A DNA stretch of 64,000 nucleotides. It comes from Closterium sp. Naga37s-1. Its lineage: Eukaryota > Streptophyta > Zygnematophyceae > Desmidiales > Closteriaceae. Every line of letters begins with the position of its first letter. Positions within the stretch are counted from its first letter, which is position 1. The notes below the pieces were generated by a model that saw only the letters and a list, made by a program, of their open reading frames with translations, was not told the DNA's origin and made no database searches. The DNA is taken from assembly GCA_947471745.1 (NCBI GenBank), contig CANJKZ010000170.1, positions 2,444,501-2,508,500 of the forward strand, read 5' to 3'. Shown here piece by piece: positions 51,758 to 62,580 of this stretch. The position numbers and the translations under genes are program-made.

Positions 51758-52034
51758 AGCGGAAGTGCCTTGGTGAAGACATCAGCAGTGTTGGCCCGAG
51801 TGGCCACGTACGCAAGACGAAGCTGGCCACGCTGCTGCAACTCTCGAGCAAGGAAGCATCGCAAAGCGATGTGCTTCGTTGGGTGTTCCAGTTTGTGCAT
51901 ACCCACATCACTGTACTACTCGTCTTGGTGATCATACCCACTGTACTACTTGTTCTCTTTTATACCTGCATGCTTACACTTGGCAGTTCCGCCTTGCAGA
52001 GTTATATAAAAGAGAACAAGTAGTACAGTGATCA
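51758..52034. other. Inverted-repeat junction between G and I
   Basis: Positions 51758-51895 are a minus-strand RNase H C-terminal fragment (HIALRCFLARELQQRG; ANTADVFTKAL). It is followed by family 3' UTR in plus orientation and then again in minus orientation. The result is a perfect 26-bp inverted repeat, 51939-51964 against 52005-52030, with a 40-base loop. No gene. Confidence 0.75.
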
Positions 52035-52088
52035 TACCCTAGCAAGTGTAAGCATGCGGTATATATGTAGGTCACAGTACAAGCAAAG

Positions 52089-52390
52089 TCACGTAGTGAG
52101 CAAGTGAGGCAAAGTAGGCACAAGGCCTAAAACAGTACAGAAAAGCTGATGATCACCAGACTGAAGTGCCTTGGTGAATATATCAGCAGTGTTGGCCCTA
52201 GTGGCCAAGTAAGCAAGTTGAAGCTGACCACGCTGCTGCAACTCTCGAGCAAGGAAGTAACGCAGAGCGATGTGCTTCGTTTTGTGCTCTAGTCTGTGCT
52301 CCTGACACAAGGCAATCATGGACTTGTTGTCTACGTACAGCACTGGAGAAGAACGAGGCCGCTCTCCCAAGTCGGCCAGCAGGTAGGTGA
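52089..52390 (-). pseudogene. pol: Element I RNase H C-terminus
   Basis: The minus-strand frame reads VLYVDNKSMIALCQEHRLEH through ANTADIFTKALQSGD to LGLVPTLPHLLTT and a TGA. This is the segment that B has lost. It is separated from the rest of I by J. Confidence 0.88.
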
Positions 52391-52669
52391 TGTTGGTGCA
52401 ACCCTACGCTTTGCATTCGGCTTGTTGTCAGTGTGCGTGCATGCATGTGTGCATGGAATGGTATGAGGGCATGAGATAATATATATTTCATGCTTACAAT
52501 AGTGTGTGAATGATGATGCATGATTTTGAATGTGTGTGTCGAGTCAATAGCGAGTTATCGCTAGTCGCATGTCATGTCGTCGTTTGCGTGTTCTGTGCGT
52601 TTTTCTATTTTGTCGTGTGTGGAACGTTCGGCGTGTCGCAGGTGTGCGCAGCAGACTTTCGAGAACTCG
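52391..52669 (+). repeat. Truncated 5' LTR of element J
   Basis: It matches the first part of the LTR at 55326 nearly base for base up to CGAGAACTC (near 52668), then diverges into integrase coding sequence. Confidence 0.88.
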
Positions 52670-52670
52670 G

Positions 52671-53270
52671 ATGACTTGTGTGTACGTGCTGTCCAAGAAG
52701 AGTGACGTGGCTGAAACGGTGAAGACCGATTGGTTGCCGAAGGTGGAGCGGCAACAAGACCGGTTAGTGAAGGCAATTCGCACCGATCGAGGGGGAGAGT
52801 TCCTGAGCAAGGAATTCTCATAGTGGCTGAAGAAGAATGGCATAAGGCACTCCCTTACGATGCCATATTCCCCTGCAATGAACGGCATCGTCGAGCGAGC
52901 GAACCGGACAATCACGGAGACGGCGCGTGGGTTGCTCTTTGAAGTCGGGCTACCCGACTATTTCTGGCCCGATGCGGTGCGGAGTGCGTGTGTGGCCAAG
53001 AACAGAGCTTTGACTCATGTGGGAGCAGACAAATGGGTGCCCTATGTGGAGTGGATTGGAAGGAAGCCAAAGGTGGATATGCTTCGGGTGTTCGGGTGCA
53101 TGTGCATGGCATTCGTGCCTAAGCATCTTCGGCACAACAAGCTCGGTGCCAAGGCGATATGGGCTGTGCACTTTGGCTCAAAACAGCAAGGGGTGGCTTC
53201 TTTAGGACCCATTCACCAAGAAATTCTTGGTGAGCAGGGACTGCAAATTCATGGAGAACCTGATGTATAA
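52671..53270 (+). pseudogene. pol: Element J integrase C-terminal half
   Basis: The frame opens MTCVYVLSKKSDVAETV and holds the second integrase Asp (IRTDRGGEFLSKEF), a TAG at 52821-52823 in a probable Gln position, and the catalytic Glu region (YSPAMNGIVERANRTI). It continues into LRVFGCMCMAFVPKHLR and loses frame near 53170. The zinc domain and first catalytic Asp are missing. Confidence 0.87.
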
Positions 53271-54176
53271 GGATTGGAAGGCGCAGAATGAGGCGAAGAT
53301 AGGCATGCGGTTTGGGGAGGTGAAAAGTTCCGGTTTGGAGCATGTTGAGCTGCCCTTGTAGAGGAGCAGCGGCAGCACTACCACAACGCAATCTTCCCTT
53401 GTGAATGGGGGAGAGGAGGCAAAGGATGCAGAGGAAGAAGAGGAGGAGGTGCAGCAATTGAGCGAGCGTGCACCGGCACTTCCTTCTCGCACTACGAGTG
53501 CTCCACGGATCCGAGTCACCCCGCAGCAACGCCAAGGCCTTCATGTCCCTGCAGCTGAGGAGGAAGGAAGGGGCAAGAGGAGAATCCAAGCCCCTAATAG
53601 GCTGACCTATGATGCATTGGGAAAGCCAGCCAAGTCAGCTCTGGCCGGAGCGGCACTTATAGTTGGAGATGACGAGGAGAGTGACTACGAGGAGTGTGCC
53701 TTCGCGTTCTTCTCTCCGGTGGAGATGCCGGGGGAACCAGCAACTCTCAAGGACGCCTTGGAGAGTAGTGATTTCGAGGAGTGGAAGAAGGCAATGGAGA
53801 GTGAGTTGAAGATCATTGAGGAGAACGGCACGTGGGAATTGGTGGAGCTACCGGAGGGGCGTAAGGCACGTCCAAGTGGCTCTTCAAGATCAAGTCCGAC
53901 GCCGACGGCAATATCGAGCGCTACAAGTCTAGGCTTGTGGCCAAGGGGTACTAGCAGAATTAGAAGGTGGTGAATCCGACGACGCTGAGAACCCTACTCG
54001 CGGGTGCTGCCATGAAAGGATGGGTGGTGAAACAAATGGACGTGACAACCGCATTCCTCAATGGCGTCTTAGAGGAAGAGATTTTCATGGCGCAGCCAGA
54101 GGGGTTTGATGATGGTAGTGGCAGAGTTTTGAAGCTGAAGAAGGCCCTTTATGGACTGAAGCAGGACCCTAGGTAG
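53271..54176 (+). pseudogene. pol: Element J linker and RT N-terminus
   Basis: The linker is Glu-rich (EEAKDAEEEEEEVQQL) and is followed by EPATLKDALESSDFEEWKKA and ENGTWELVELPEGRKA, a typical copia RT start. A frameshift near 53870 and a small deletion near 53955 separate this from [36 protein letters not shown] and [12 protein letters not shown]. The latter ends at TAG 54174-54176 (Gln expected before WY). Confidence 0.85.
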
Positions 54177-55286
54177 TGGTACTTGAAGCTGCGAGGAGTT
54201 TTGGAGGAGATCGGCTTCACTCCCTCCACGGCCGATCACTCATTGTTCATGCTTGGCGAGGGGGAGCAGAGGAGCTTCATGGTGGTATACGTGGATGACA
54301 TCCTCATCTTTTCACCCTCCTCTGACCTTGTGAAGGAGGTGATGCTGAAGCTTCAGGACAAGTTCAAGTGTGAGGCCCTTGGTGACGTCAACTTCTACCT
54401 CGGGCTTCACATTGAACGAGATGTGGAGAAACGGTGCATGCGGGTGCATCAATGGAAGTACCTAGAGGCATTGGCTCCCAACTTTGGGCAGAGTGAAGGC
54501 CATGTGGCTACACCATTTCCCTCTGGGTTCAAGTGTGTGAAGGGACCAGAGGAGGAGAGCGTTGGTGAAGAGGAGAGGCGCCGTTTTCACTCATTGGTGG
54601 GCAGCCTCATGTACGCGGCGGTAAACACCCGACCGGACGTCGCCTTTGCAACCGGACAGTTGGCTAGGGCTGTTCAATGCCCTAATGAGGAGCAAGTAGC
54701 TGCCGGAATGAGGGTGGCCAAGTATCTTGGCCAAATACCGACCGTTGGGCTGCAATACTCGGCGGCGGCGCAAAGGCGCCAAAAGGGTGCGGATGGTGTT
54801 GAACCCGGGCGTTTGTTCCTCACCGCATTCTCGGATGCTTCTTATGCATCGGAACCAGAGGACATGACAAGTGTTGGAAGGTTCATTTGCTGTGTTGGTG
54901 GAGGTTTAACTGCTTGGGAGAGCAAGAAGCAGGTGGATCAAGCATTGAGCTCGGTGGAGTCCGAGTACATGACACTCTTCCGTGCCGTACGGGAGATTGT
55001 GTGGCAGCGGCGTTTGTTGGCTGAATTGGGGGAGGAGCAGCAAGGACCTACCCCACTCTACTGTGACAGCCAGGGTGCCATTGCTCTTGGTAAGAACCCT
55101 GTGTTGCATGGCCTCACCAAGCACATGAGGGTGAAGTGGCATTGGACGAGGAGCATGGTGGCCGCGGGTGAAGTTGAGTTGCACTACGTGAAGACGACAA
55201 GGCAGCCAGCTGACATGATGACCAAGAGGCTGGTGGAGCAGCAGAATTGGAAGTGTTGCAAGCTGGCTGGGATGAATCTGAACTGA
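54177..55286 (+). CDS. pol: Element J RT palm and RNase H
   Basis: An open frame of 370 codons continues RT with WYLKLRGVLEEIGFTPS, the active site MVVYVDDILIFSPSSD and LGDVNFYLGLHIERD, then the connection (SLVGSLMYAAVNTRPD) and RNase H: FSDASYASEPEDMTSVG, LSSVESEYMTLFRAVRE, CDSQGAIALGKNPVLHG, HYVKTTRQPADMMTKRL. It stops at TGA 55284-55286. All RT and RNase H catalytic residues are visible. Confidence 0.93.
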   Translation, partial: WYLKLRGVLEEIGFTPSTADHSLFMLGEGEQRSFMVVYVDDILIFSPSSDLVKEVMLKLQDKFKCEALGDVNFYLGLHIERDVEKRCMRVHQWKYLEALAPNFGQSEGHVATPFPSGFKCVKGPEEESVGEEERRRFHSLVGSLMYAAVNTRPDVAFATGQLARAVQCPNEEQVAAGMRVAKYLGQIPTVGLQYSAAAQRRQKGADGVEPGRLFLTAFSDASYASEPEDMTSVGRFICCVGGGLTAWESKKQVDQALSSVESEYMTLFRAVREIVWQRRLLAELGEEQQGPTPLYCDSQGAIALGKNPVLHGLTKHMRVKWHWTRSMVAAGEVELHYVKTTRQPADMMTKRLVEQQNWKCCKLAGMNLN

Positions 55287-55311
55287 GAGAGCAAGATCCT
55301 AAGGCCAACAA

Positions 55312-55325
55312 TCCGAGGGGGAGTT
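55312..55325 (+). other. Polypurine tract of element J
   Basis: CCGAGGGGGAGTTT sits directly before the LTR start TGTTGGTGCA. Confidence 0.75.
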
Positions 55326-56121
55326 TGTTGGTGCAACCCTACGGTTTGCATTCGGCTTGTTGTCCGTGTGCGTGCATGCGTGTGTGCATGGAATGGTATG
55401 AGGGCATGAGATAATATATATTTCATGCTTACAATAATGTGTGAATGATGAGGCATGATTTTGAATGTGTGTCGAGTCAATAGCGAGTTATCGCTAGTCG
55501 CATGCCATGTCGTCGTTTGCGTGTCGTGTGCGTTTTTCTATTTTGTCGTGTGTGGAACGTTCGGCGTGTCGCAGGTGTGCGCAGCAGACTTCCGAGAACT
55601 CAAGGAAGAATTTATCTTGAAGAACCAGAGGCTTGGTTTCAAGATTTAAGTGATTTTGAAGCTATCCAAAAGGGTAAACTTCAAGTTAGTGAGAATAGTT
55701 GCATTACTTTGTGTAGTGTAACATTTCTCTTGGTGTAGGCCCTTGTGGAGGGCAGTTTCGAGACCCTTCGTGATTGGGGACAGTGTGGCACTGTTCCACA
55801 TCACTGTACCTCGGCTCTTGGGGTTTGTAAGAGCTGGGAGTCATTTCCAACTCGTAACTCTTCCTAATTTGTGTTCTAAGTCTATAGCGGCTGCCATAGT
55901 GCCGTTCGTTCAAACCAATGGTGTGTCGTCAATTCTTAATGAAATCGTGCAATCTAAATTGCTTAGTGTAGGCGACGTTGAGACGCTCCAGATCCAAGTT
56001 GAATCAGGTCATTTGCAGCTGTGAATAGAACGCTATCAACGTTTGAAGCCGCTGTGCAGAAATCCGTCTGTGCACTCTACCTTTCGTTTTAGGCACATTC
56101 AAGCCTATTTTGACTAAAACA
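55326..56121 (+). repeat. 3' LTR of element J
   Basis: A 796-bp LTR from TGTTGGTGCAACCC to TTTTGACTAAAACA, bounded by the GGTGA duplication. No gene lies within; the short frames at 55455-56024 are spurious. Confidence 0.87.
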
Positions 56122-57886
56122 GGTGAGCAAGCGTATCTCCTGTGAAGCCATGGCCCCTGCGTAGATCTCAGCCTCACAACTGGAACTGAGAACAGAAGAC
56201 GAGCGGGTAGACCGCCAAGAAACAGAGCCGGAGCCTAGGCTGAAAGTGTAACCCTGTGACGACCGCTGCGTAGCCAAGTCGTCAACCCAAGAAGCGTCTG
56301 CAAGTCCAATGAGGAAAACTGGACCCCGTCCTCCAAGCACGAGCCCCATGTCTGACGTACTGCACAAGTAGCGCAACACCTTCTTAGCGGCCTCCTAGTG
56401 CTCTGGTCCGTGTCTCCCGGGCGCAACGTAGCATGCTAGGATGCTAAGAGGGTAGGCAAGGTCAGGTCTAGTGCAGGTCATCAAGTACATGAGGCAGCCC
56501 ACAAGCTCTGGATACGGGCCACTCGGCTCTACGGACTCGTCCGAAGGTGGAGCTGAGAGCGAGTGACCGGTAGGCAGAGGAGTGGACTATGGCGAGGAGT
56601 ACCGTAAGCTGAAGCGCTGAAGGACCTGGTGCACCATGTGTGACTGAGTCAGGGTGATGGTGCGCCGTGCTCTGTCCCGGATGATCTGCAAGCCAAGATA
56701 GTTGCGCAGCTCACCCAGGTCAGTGCATGTGTGTCTCGTCTGCAGCTCCGACTTCACAAGGGCTAGTGCCTGAGTGTTAGCAGTGGCAAAGACCAAGTCG
56801 TCGACGTACACGAGGACATAGAACAGCGACACTGAAGTGTCGGTGCGTAGAAACAGCGACGAGTCAGTAGTAGAAGGAGCAAACCCAAGAGCCGCAAGCG
56901 ACGTCCTTAATGTGTCGTGCCACTCGCGAGGCGCCTAGCCGAGACCGTAGACTGACCGCCGGAGGCTCCACTCGGTACCCAGTGAAGCCAGGTGGGCGGC
57001 GCAGCCAGATCTCCTCGTGCAGGCTGCCCTGCAAGAATGTTGTACAGAAGTCCAGCGAGTGCAAATCGTAGTCACGCTGAGCATCGACGTGCAGCAACAC
57101 CCGAAGAGTAGCCATCTTCAGGGTGGGGGAGAAGGTCTGGAAGTAGTCGACTCCCTGTCGCTGACTGAAGCCTCTAGCAACGTAACGCGCCTTGAAGGCA
57201 GGCGGAGATCCCGGCGACCGCTTCACCCTGAAAATCCACATGCCATCGACTATGTTCGCCCAAGGAGGGGGAAATGCGTCGACGTAAGTGCTTGTGGACT
57301 TCCATGATGCCATCTCTGCGTCCATGGCTGTCTGCCACTGAGAGGAGTAGGGACCTGTAATTGCCTCTGCGTAAGAGCGCGGGGTCGGGATGTCTGGTGC
57401 ATCTGGGTCTCCCTCAGGGGCAAGTAGCATGGAAGCGAAACGAGGTACAGCAGCTATAAGACACTCAAAGTCCTCCTGCCTGTCCTCAAGGACATCCGTG
57501 CCAAGAGCACACTCACCCCCAACGGACGGAGGACAGTCAGATTCAGACTCAGCAACAAGACTAGCGGCATTGTCGAGACGACAGGCGGCAGCAAAGTCAA
57601 CAAGCTCAGCAACGAGGGCAGACGCAGCAGTGAACTCAAACGAAGGGTCAGTGGCAACAGTGGCTAGAAGATGTGTGACAGTAGGACTAGCAGCATAAAG
57701 TAAGTCAGACTCAGGGACCGTACCGTCAGCAAGAGAGGATGCAGGAGGAGACGGCAGGGGGACACGCTGTGGAACAGAGGAAGGACGAAGTGCCATATGG
57801 TGCGTGCCGGGGACAGGAGGAGGACGCTGACGAGGAACACGACGACTTGTGCGAACAGCGTGAACAGGCGAGGTAGGACGAGACAC
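56122..57886 (-). pseudogene. pol: Element I RNase H N-terminus and RT
   Basis: On the minus strand RT reads QTAMDAEMASWKSTSTYVD, ARGFSQRQGVDYFQTF, LDFCTTFLQGSLHEEIW, a short loss after PPGFTG that breaks the frame, then YVDDLVFATANTQ and HTCTDLGELRNYLGL. RNase H (SWVDDLATQRSSQGYTF; CEAEIYAGAMA) runs into J. TAGs at Gln positions occur near 56936 (GL*AP region) and 56589 (SSP*STPL), and a TAG replaces Trp near 56395. Confidence 0.87.
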
Positions 57887-58848
57887 ACGCTCAAGACGCT
57901 CTGTAAGACCTCCGGTCTGCTTAGTGTAGGGAGAAGGAGCAGGCAGTGGGGAGGCTGGCTGTATTGGCGGCTGCGATTGGTCAGGCGGTGGACACAGTAA
58001 GGGAGGAGTAAGGCCAGTAGAAGACGGGAGACCAAGAACCTGCTGAAGCAGGGGAACGAAGTACGGTCGCGGCCGTCCAGTGTCTCCAGAATCAGCACCA
58101 ACAGCACCAGCACCCCCAGGGCCAGCTCCTTCACCTCCGGTGTCTCTAGCTCCAGGGTCTCCAGTTCCAGCTCCTGCAGCACCACCAGCTCCAACAGCTC
58201 CAGTACCTCCAGTAGGATCACCTCCGGGACCAGCGGCTCCAGTACCTCCAGAAGCTCCAGCTCCAGTACCTCCAACTCCAACTCCTACAGCACCACCAGC
58301 TCCAGCAGCTCCAGTACCTCCAGTACAAGCACCTCCGGGACTAGCGGCTCCAGTACCTCCAGCAGCTCCAGCTCCAGTACCTCCAGCAGCTCCAGCTCTA
58401 GTGCCTCCAGCTCCAGTGCCTCCAGCAGCAGAGTCTCCAGCTCCGGCAGCTCCACTCTAAAGGTGTGTGCGCCTAGCAAACCACTCGCGCAGCTGCTACG
58501 GGAAGAGAGGCTCCGTCCGGGGTGACATTCGTGGCGAGGCACCCGCAGGACCTCCAGAAGAAGCAGTACCCCTAGGCTCAGCACCCCCAAACTCCGCACC
58601 CTCAGATTCAACATCCCCAGGCTCCGCACCCTCAGGCTCAGCACCCACGGCTCCGCAACCCCAGGCTCAGCACCCCCAGACACCGCACCCTCAGACTCAG
58701 CACCCCCAGGCTCCACACTTGCACGCTCAGCACCCCCAGGCTCCGCACCCCCCGACTTAGCACCTCCAGACGCAGCACCTCGAGGAGCACCTGAGTCTAC
58801 AGCTACCTGGACAGGCACAGCCCCGAGGAGTGGGTCTACAAGAGACAC
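57887..58848 (-). pseudogene. Element I IN-RT linker
   Basis: It contains RPRPYFVPLLQQVLGLPSS, Gly/Ala repeats (58080-58440), LREWFARRT-type sequence and GGAEP pentapeptides (58560-58770), with at least one frameshift near 58660. The overlapping Leu-rich and Pro-rich frames on either strand are shadows. Confidence 0.82.
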
Positions 58849-59985
58849 ACCTGAGGGAGCAGGACCCTGAGGGGGGAGGGGGTCTACTGGAGAGGGACCT
58901 GGAGCGAGGAAGAGCGGCGGGGGGGGGGGGGAGGGGCAGAGCGGTAGGGGAAGAGACGGTAAAAGGGAACCGACTCGTCAAACGTGACGTCCTAAGAGGA
59001 GAAGACACGGCGCAAGGTGGGGTGGTAAAACTGCCAGCCAGGCGCGTCAGGAAGAAAGCCAAGGAAGACGCAAGGAATAGCGCGGGCGGAGAGCTTGTCC
59101 GCGCACGTATCGCGGACAAAGGCACGAGAACCCCAGACCCGGAACACCGACTCATCGCCAACCTTCCCCGTCCAACGTAGTGTAGGCGAGGTCTCCAGCA
59201 AGGAGACACGGGGCCAGAGGTTGAGCTGATGCGCAGCGTACCGGACCGCAAACGGCCACAGAAAATGGGGAGCAGCCGCATGGATCATGGAGGTACAAGC
59301 GACCTCCATGACTAAGCCAATGCGACGCTCAGCAATCCCATTTTGCCATGGTGAGGCTGGAAGCGTGAACAACTGGAGGATGCCCTCCCCACGACAAAAG
59401 TCCTGGAAGAGGTCGGAGGAGAACTCACCACCTCTGTCAGAGTGTAGACGCAGGACAGGAAGGTCCTGGCAGAACCGCTTGCGGAGCTGGAGACGGACTG
59501 CGCGGATCCAAGGGATCAAGACATCAGGGACCTCACCCTTGCTGCGTAAGGGGAAGACCGTGGTGCAATGCGTGTAGTCGTCAACAACCAGCAGAAAGTA
59601 GCGCTCGCGGCCCTGTCCACTGACGCGGGCTGGGCCCCACACATCCATGTGGAGAGTCTGCAGGAAAGCTGTCGTCGGGGGAAACGAGGTGTGAGGAGCG
59701 GCGCGCTGCCGCCCCGCGACGCAAGGAAGGCAGGGCGGGGCAGGTGAGGGCGGTAGAGGAGGCAGAGACCTGGGAAGACCAGAGACAAGGAGGCGGGAGT
59801 GCATGCCACGCAGGCGTGGCAGGGAAGGGTGACTAAGTCGGTGGTGCCACGGGAGAGTCTGGTGCGACAGGAGGCGACACGAGCAAGGGGGTGCTACCGG
59901 ACCTGACGCGGACACCTGGGCAGACACAGCTACCTGAGGAGGCTTGGTAGCCAGGGTGTATAGACTCGACCAAGGCCGACGGGTG
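58849..59985 (-). pseudogene. pol: Element I integrase and end of protease region
   Basis: The main frame (59927 down to 58992) has SHQTLPWHHRLSHPS and CLPC (HHCC region), then HMDVWGPA, LHSDRGGEF and NGIAERRIG with the catalytic Glu, and VWGSRAFVRD. A TAG at 58994-58992 falls at FSS*DV, Gln in siblings. A G-run near 58919-58931 (C on the sense strand) shifts the frame at the Pro-rich end. Homology ends near 59985 in the spacer after the protease; the protease motif itself is missing. Confidence 0.88.
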
Positions 59986-60640
59986 AGTTATGAACTTCGG
60001 CGCACTAGGGGGTATGCTGCCATAGAAAACGTAACTCAATCACAATTATCTCACAAGTTCACACAAGAAAGTTAGAGTAGCAATAGAACCAGGTAGGAGG
60101 GGATGAGGAGGACGAGAGGGAAGGTTCCAAGGGAGTCCCCAACCAAGGACACCCCATACCACACAATTCCCCTCTCTATAGGCACCCCAACTTTGACATT
60201 TGTCACTTTTCCAACTCATGCCATCCACCTCACCCAACTTGACCACACTTGCCAACCTGTTTTGGCACCTCCCAACCACTTGGCAGCATCTACAGTGATG
60301 TTGACGAATTTCCCAACCCCCAAGAGTCTGTACTCCTTATGGAGTCAACACCACAACTTCCCATAGTCACCACAACCAAATATCAAAATCATACGAACTT
60401 CCAACGTTCGTAACTTTCTTGTTCGTGCTCCGATTGAAGCGATACTTGGTTCGTCGGAAAGCTCTTGAGCAGAGGAGTCACTTCAGATATCTTCTCAAGC
60501 CAAATAACATTCACACACACTCAGAAAAACCAAACCGCACAAAACACAAATTCTTGCATACGCTCACACCACGCATGCAACGCACGAACACATGATGGGA
60601 GGCAGACAGGCGTGAATACATATGATTGCATCACACAACA
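59986..60640. other. Unassigned non-coding island between I and K
   Basis: About 655 bases unlike copia coding sequence, separating minus-strand I from plus-strand K. It is CA-rich with no credible gene. It holds TCGTCGGAAAGCT (60450), the inverted form of the AGCTTTCCAACG motif at 29398 and 32430, so it may be an LTR remnant of another family in minus orientation. No target duplication was found. Confidence 0.45.
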
Positions 60641-62168
60641 CTCTTGTTGCATAGTCTGGGTCTGCCAGTCCTCCGTCTGTCAGGGGTGAGTGTGATCTTG
60701 GCACGGACGTCATTGAGGACAAGCAGGAGAACCTTGAGTGTCTTTCAGGTGCTGTACCTCATTTCGCTTCCATGCTGCTTGGCCCTGAGGAAGACCTAGA
60801 TGCACCACACATCCCGATCCCGCGCTCTTACGCAGAGGCGATTACGAGTCCTTACTCCTCTCACTGGCAGGCAGCCATGGATGCCGAGATGGCATCCTGG
60901 AAGTCCACAGGCACCTACGTCGACGCAGTTCCCCCGTCTCGGGTGAACATAGTCGATGGCATGTGGATTTTCAGGGTGAAGCAGCCGCCGGGTTCTCCGC
61001 CTGCCTTCAAGGCGCGTTACGTTGCTCGAGGCTTCAGTCAGCGACAGGGGGTCGACTACTTCCGGACCTTCTCCCCCACCCCGAACATGACCACTCTTCG
61101 GGTGTTGCTGCGCGTTGCTGCTCAGCGTGACTACGAGTTGTACTCTCTGGACTTTCGTACAGCTTTCTTCCAGGGCAGCCTGCACGAGGAGATCTGGCTT
61201 CGCCGCCCACCTGGCTTAACTGAGTCGTTTCCTGCAGGTACCCAGTGGAGCCTCCGGCGGCCAGTCTATGGTCTCTGCCAGGCGCCTCGCGAGTGGCACG
61301 AGACACTGAGGACTACACTTGCGGCTCTTGGGATTCCTCCTTCAGCGCTTCGGCTTCCAGTTCTCCTCGCCACAGCCCACTCCTCTGTCTACCGGCCACT
61401 CGCTCTCAGCTCCACCTTCGGACGAGTCCGTAGAGCTTGTGGGTTGCCTCATGTATCTGATGACGTGCACACGACCTGACCTCTTGCACCCTCTCAGCCT
61501 TCTGGCTCGCTACGTGGCTCCCGGTAGGCACCGAAAGTTGCACTGGGATGATGCGAAGAGGGTACTGCGTTACTTGTGCAGTACGTCGGGCATGGGGCTC
61601 GTGCTTGGAGGACGGGGTCTAGTTGTCCTCACTGGTCACGCAGACGCTTCTTGGGTTGACGACTCAGCTACGCAGCGGTCGTCACAGGGTTACACCTTCA
61701 GCCTCATTTCCGGCTCTGTATCCTGGCGGTCTACCTGCTCGACTTCAGTTCTCAGCTCCAGTTGTGAGGCTGAGATCTACGCAGGGGCTATGGCTGCAGA
61801 GGAGCTACGCTGGCTCACCTACCTGCTGACTAACTTGGGAGAGCAGCCTCGTTCGCCTCCAGTTCTGTACGTAGACAACAAGGCCATGATTGCCTTGTGT
61901 CAAGAGCACAGACTGGAGCACAGATAGAAGCACATCGCTCTGCGATACTTCCTTGCTCGAGAGTTGCAGCAGCGTGGCCAGCTTCATCTTGCGTACGTGG
62001 CCACTAGGGCCAACACTGCTGATATATTCACCAAGGCACTTCAGCCTGGTGATCATCAGCGCTTCTCTACTGTGTTAGGCCTTGTGCCTACTTTGCCTCA
62101 CTTGCTCACTGCGTGACTTTGCTTGTAATGTGATCTATATATATACCTGCATGCTTACACTTGCTAGG
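60641..62168 (+). pseudogene. pol: Element K: copia 3' fragment with RT active site deleted
   Basis: K starts in the segment before RT (near SGSASPPSVRGEC), continues with QAAMDAEMASWKSTGTYVD, ARGFSQRQGVDYFRTF and LDFRTAFFQGSLHEEIW, and at about 61331 jumps from LAALGI to LLQRFGFQFSSPQ. About 270-300 bp with YVDD are lost and the frame changes. RNase H follows (HADASWVDD, CEAEIYAGAMA) with a TAG at 61925-61927 where siblings have Thr (HRTKHI). The stop is TGA 62114-62116. The 3' UTR ends after CACTTGCTAGGG, where L begins. Confidence 0.87.
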
Positions 62169-62170
62169 GA

Positions 62171-62580
62171 GGTGCTGCTGGTGCTGGAGCTGCTGGAGTT
62201 GCTGCTGGTGCTGGAGCTGCTGGAGGTGCTGCTGGTGCTGGAGCTGCTGGAGGTGCTGCTGGTGCTGGAGCTGCTGGAGGTGCTGTTGGTGCTGGAGCTG
62301 CTGGAGGTGCTGCTGGTGCTGGAGCTGCTGGAGGTTCTTCTGGTGCTGGAGCTGCTGGAGGCGCTGCTGGTGCTGGTGCTGCTAGAGGTGCTGCTGGTGC
62401 TGGAGCTGCTTGAGCCGCTGGTCCTGGAGGTGCTCGTCCTGGAGATACTGGAGCTGCTGGGGCTGGTGGTGCTGCAGGCGTTGGAGCTGCAGGTACTGGA
62501 GCTGGTGGTACTGCGGGAGTTGTTACTAGAGACCCTGGAGCTGAGGGTACTGGTGCTGTCTCTGCTGTTTCTGAAGGTGC
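62171..62580 (+). repeat. Gly/Ala-rich linker of element L
   Basis: In-frame repeats of GGTGCTGCTGGTGCTGGAGCT encode GAAGAGAAGG-type sequence. A TGA at 62411-62413 replaces an expected GGA. The 194-residue Leu-rich frame (62082-62666) and the Trp/Cys-rich frame (62161-62385) are shadows. Confidence 0.85.

Larger units (their letters stand above)
52391..56121 (+). mobile_element. Element J: copia of another lineage inserted in I
   Basis: The element begins TGTTGGTGCA and ends GACTAAAACA, flanked by GGTGA at 52386-52390 and 56122-56126. The 3' LTR is complete (55326-56121, 796 bp); the 5' LTR is cut after about 275 bp and joined directly to integrase, so the PBS, gag and protease are gone. Integrase C-half, RT, RNase H and a polypurine tract remain. 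RT and RNase H are well preserved, suggesting modest age. Confidence 0.92.
52035..59985 (-). mobile_element. Element I: Ty1/copia, minus strand, 5' truncated and split by J
   Basis: From right to left on the minus strand I has the protease end, integrase, linker, RT, RNase H and 3' UTR. Gag, leader and both LTRs are missing from the window copy: the right end stops inside the protease-integrase spacer near 59985. J (52391-56121) is inserted in RNase H with GGTGA duplications. Multiple TAGs and frameshifts are present. Confidence 0.88.

Noticed and set aside
60103..60366. An 87-residue frame in the island between I and K
   Set aside because: Low-complexity Pro/Thr/His composition in CA-rich DNA; no domain, and no support for expression.
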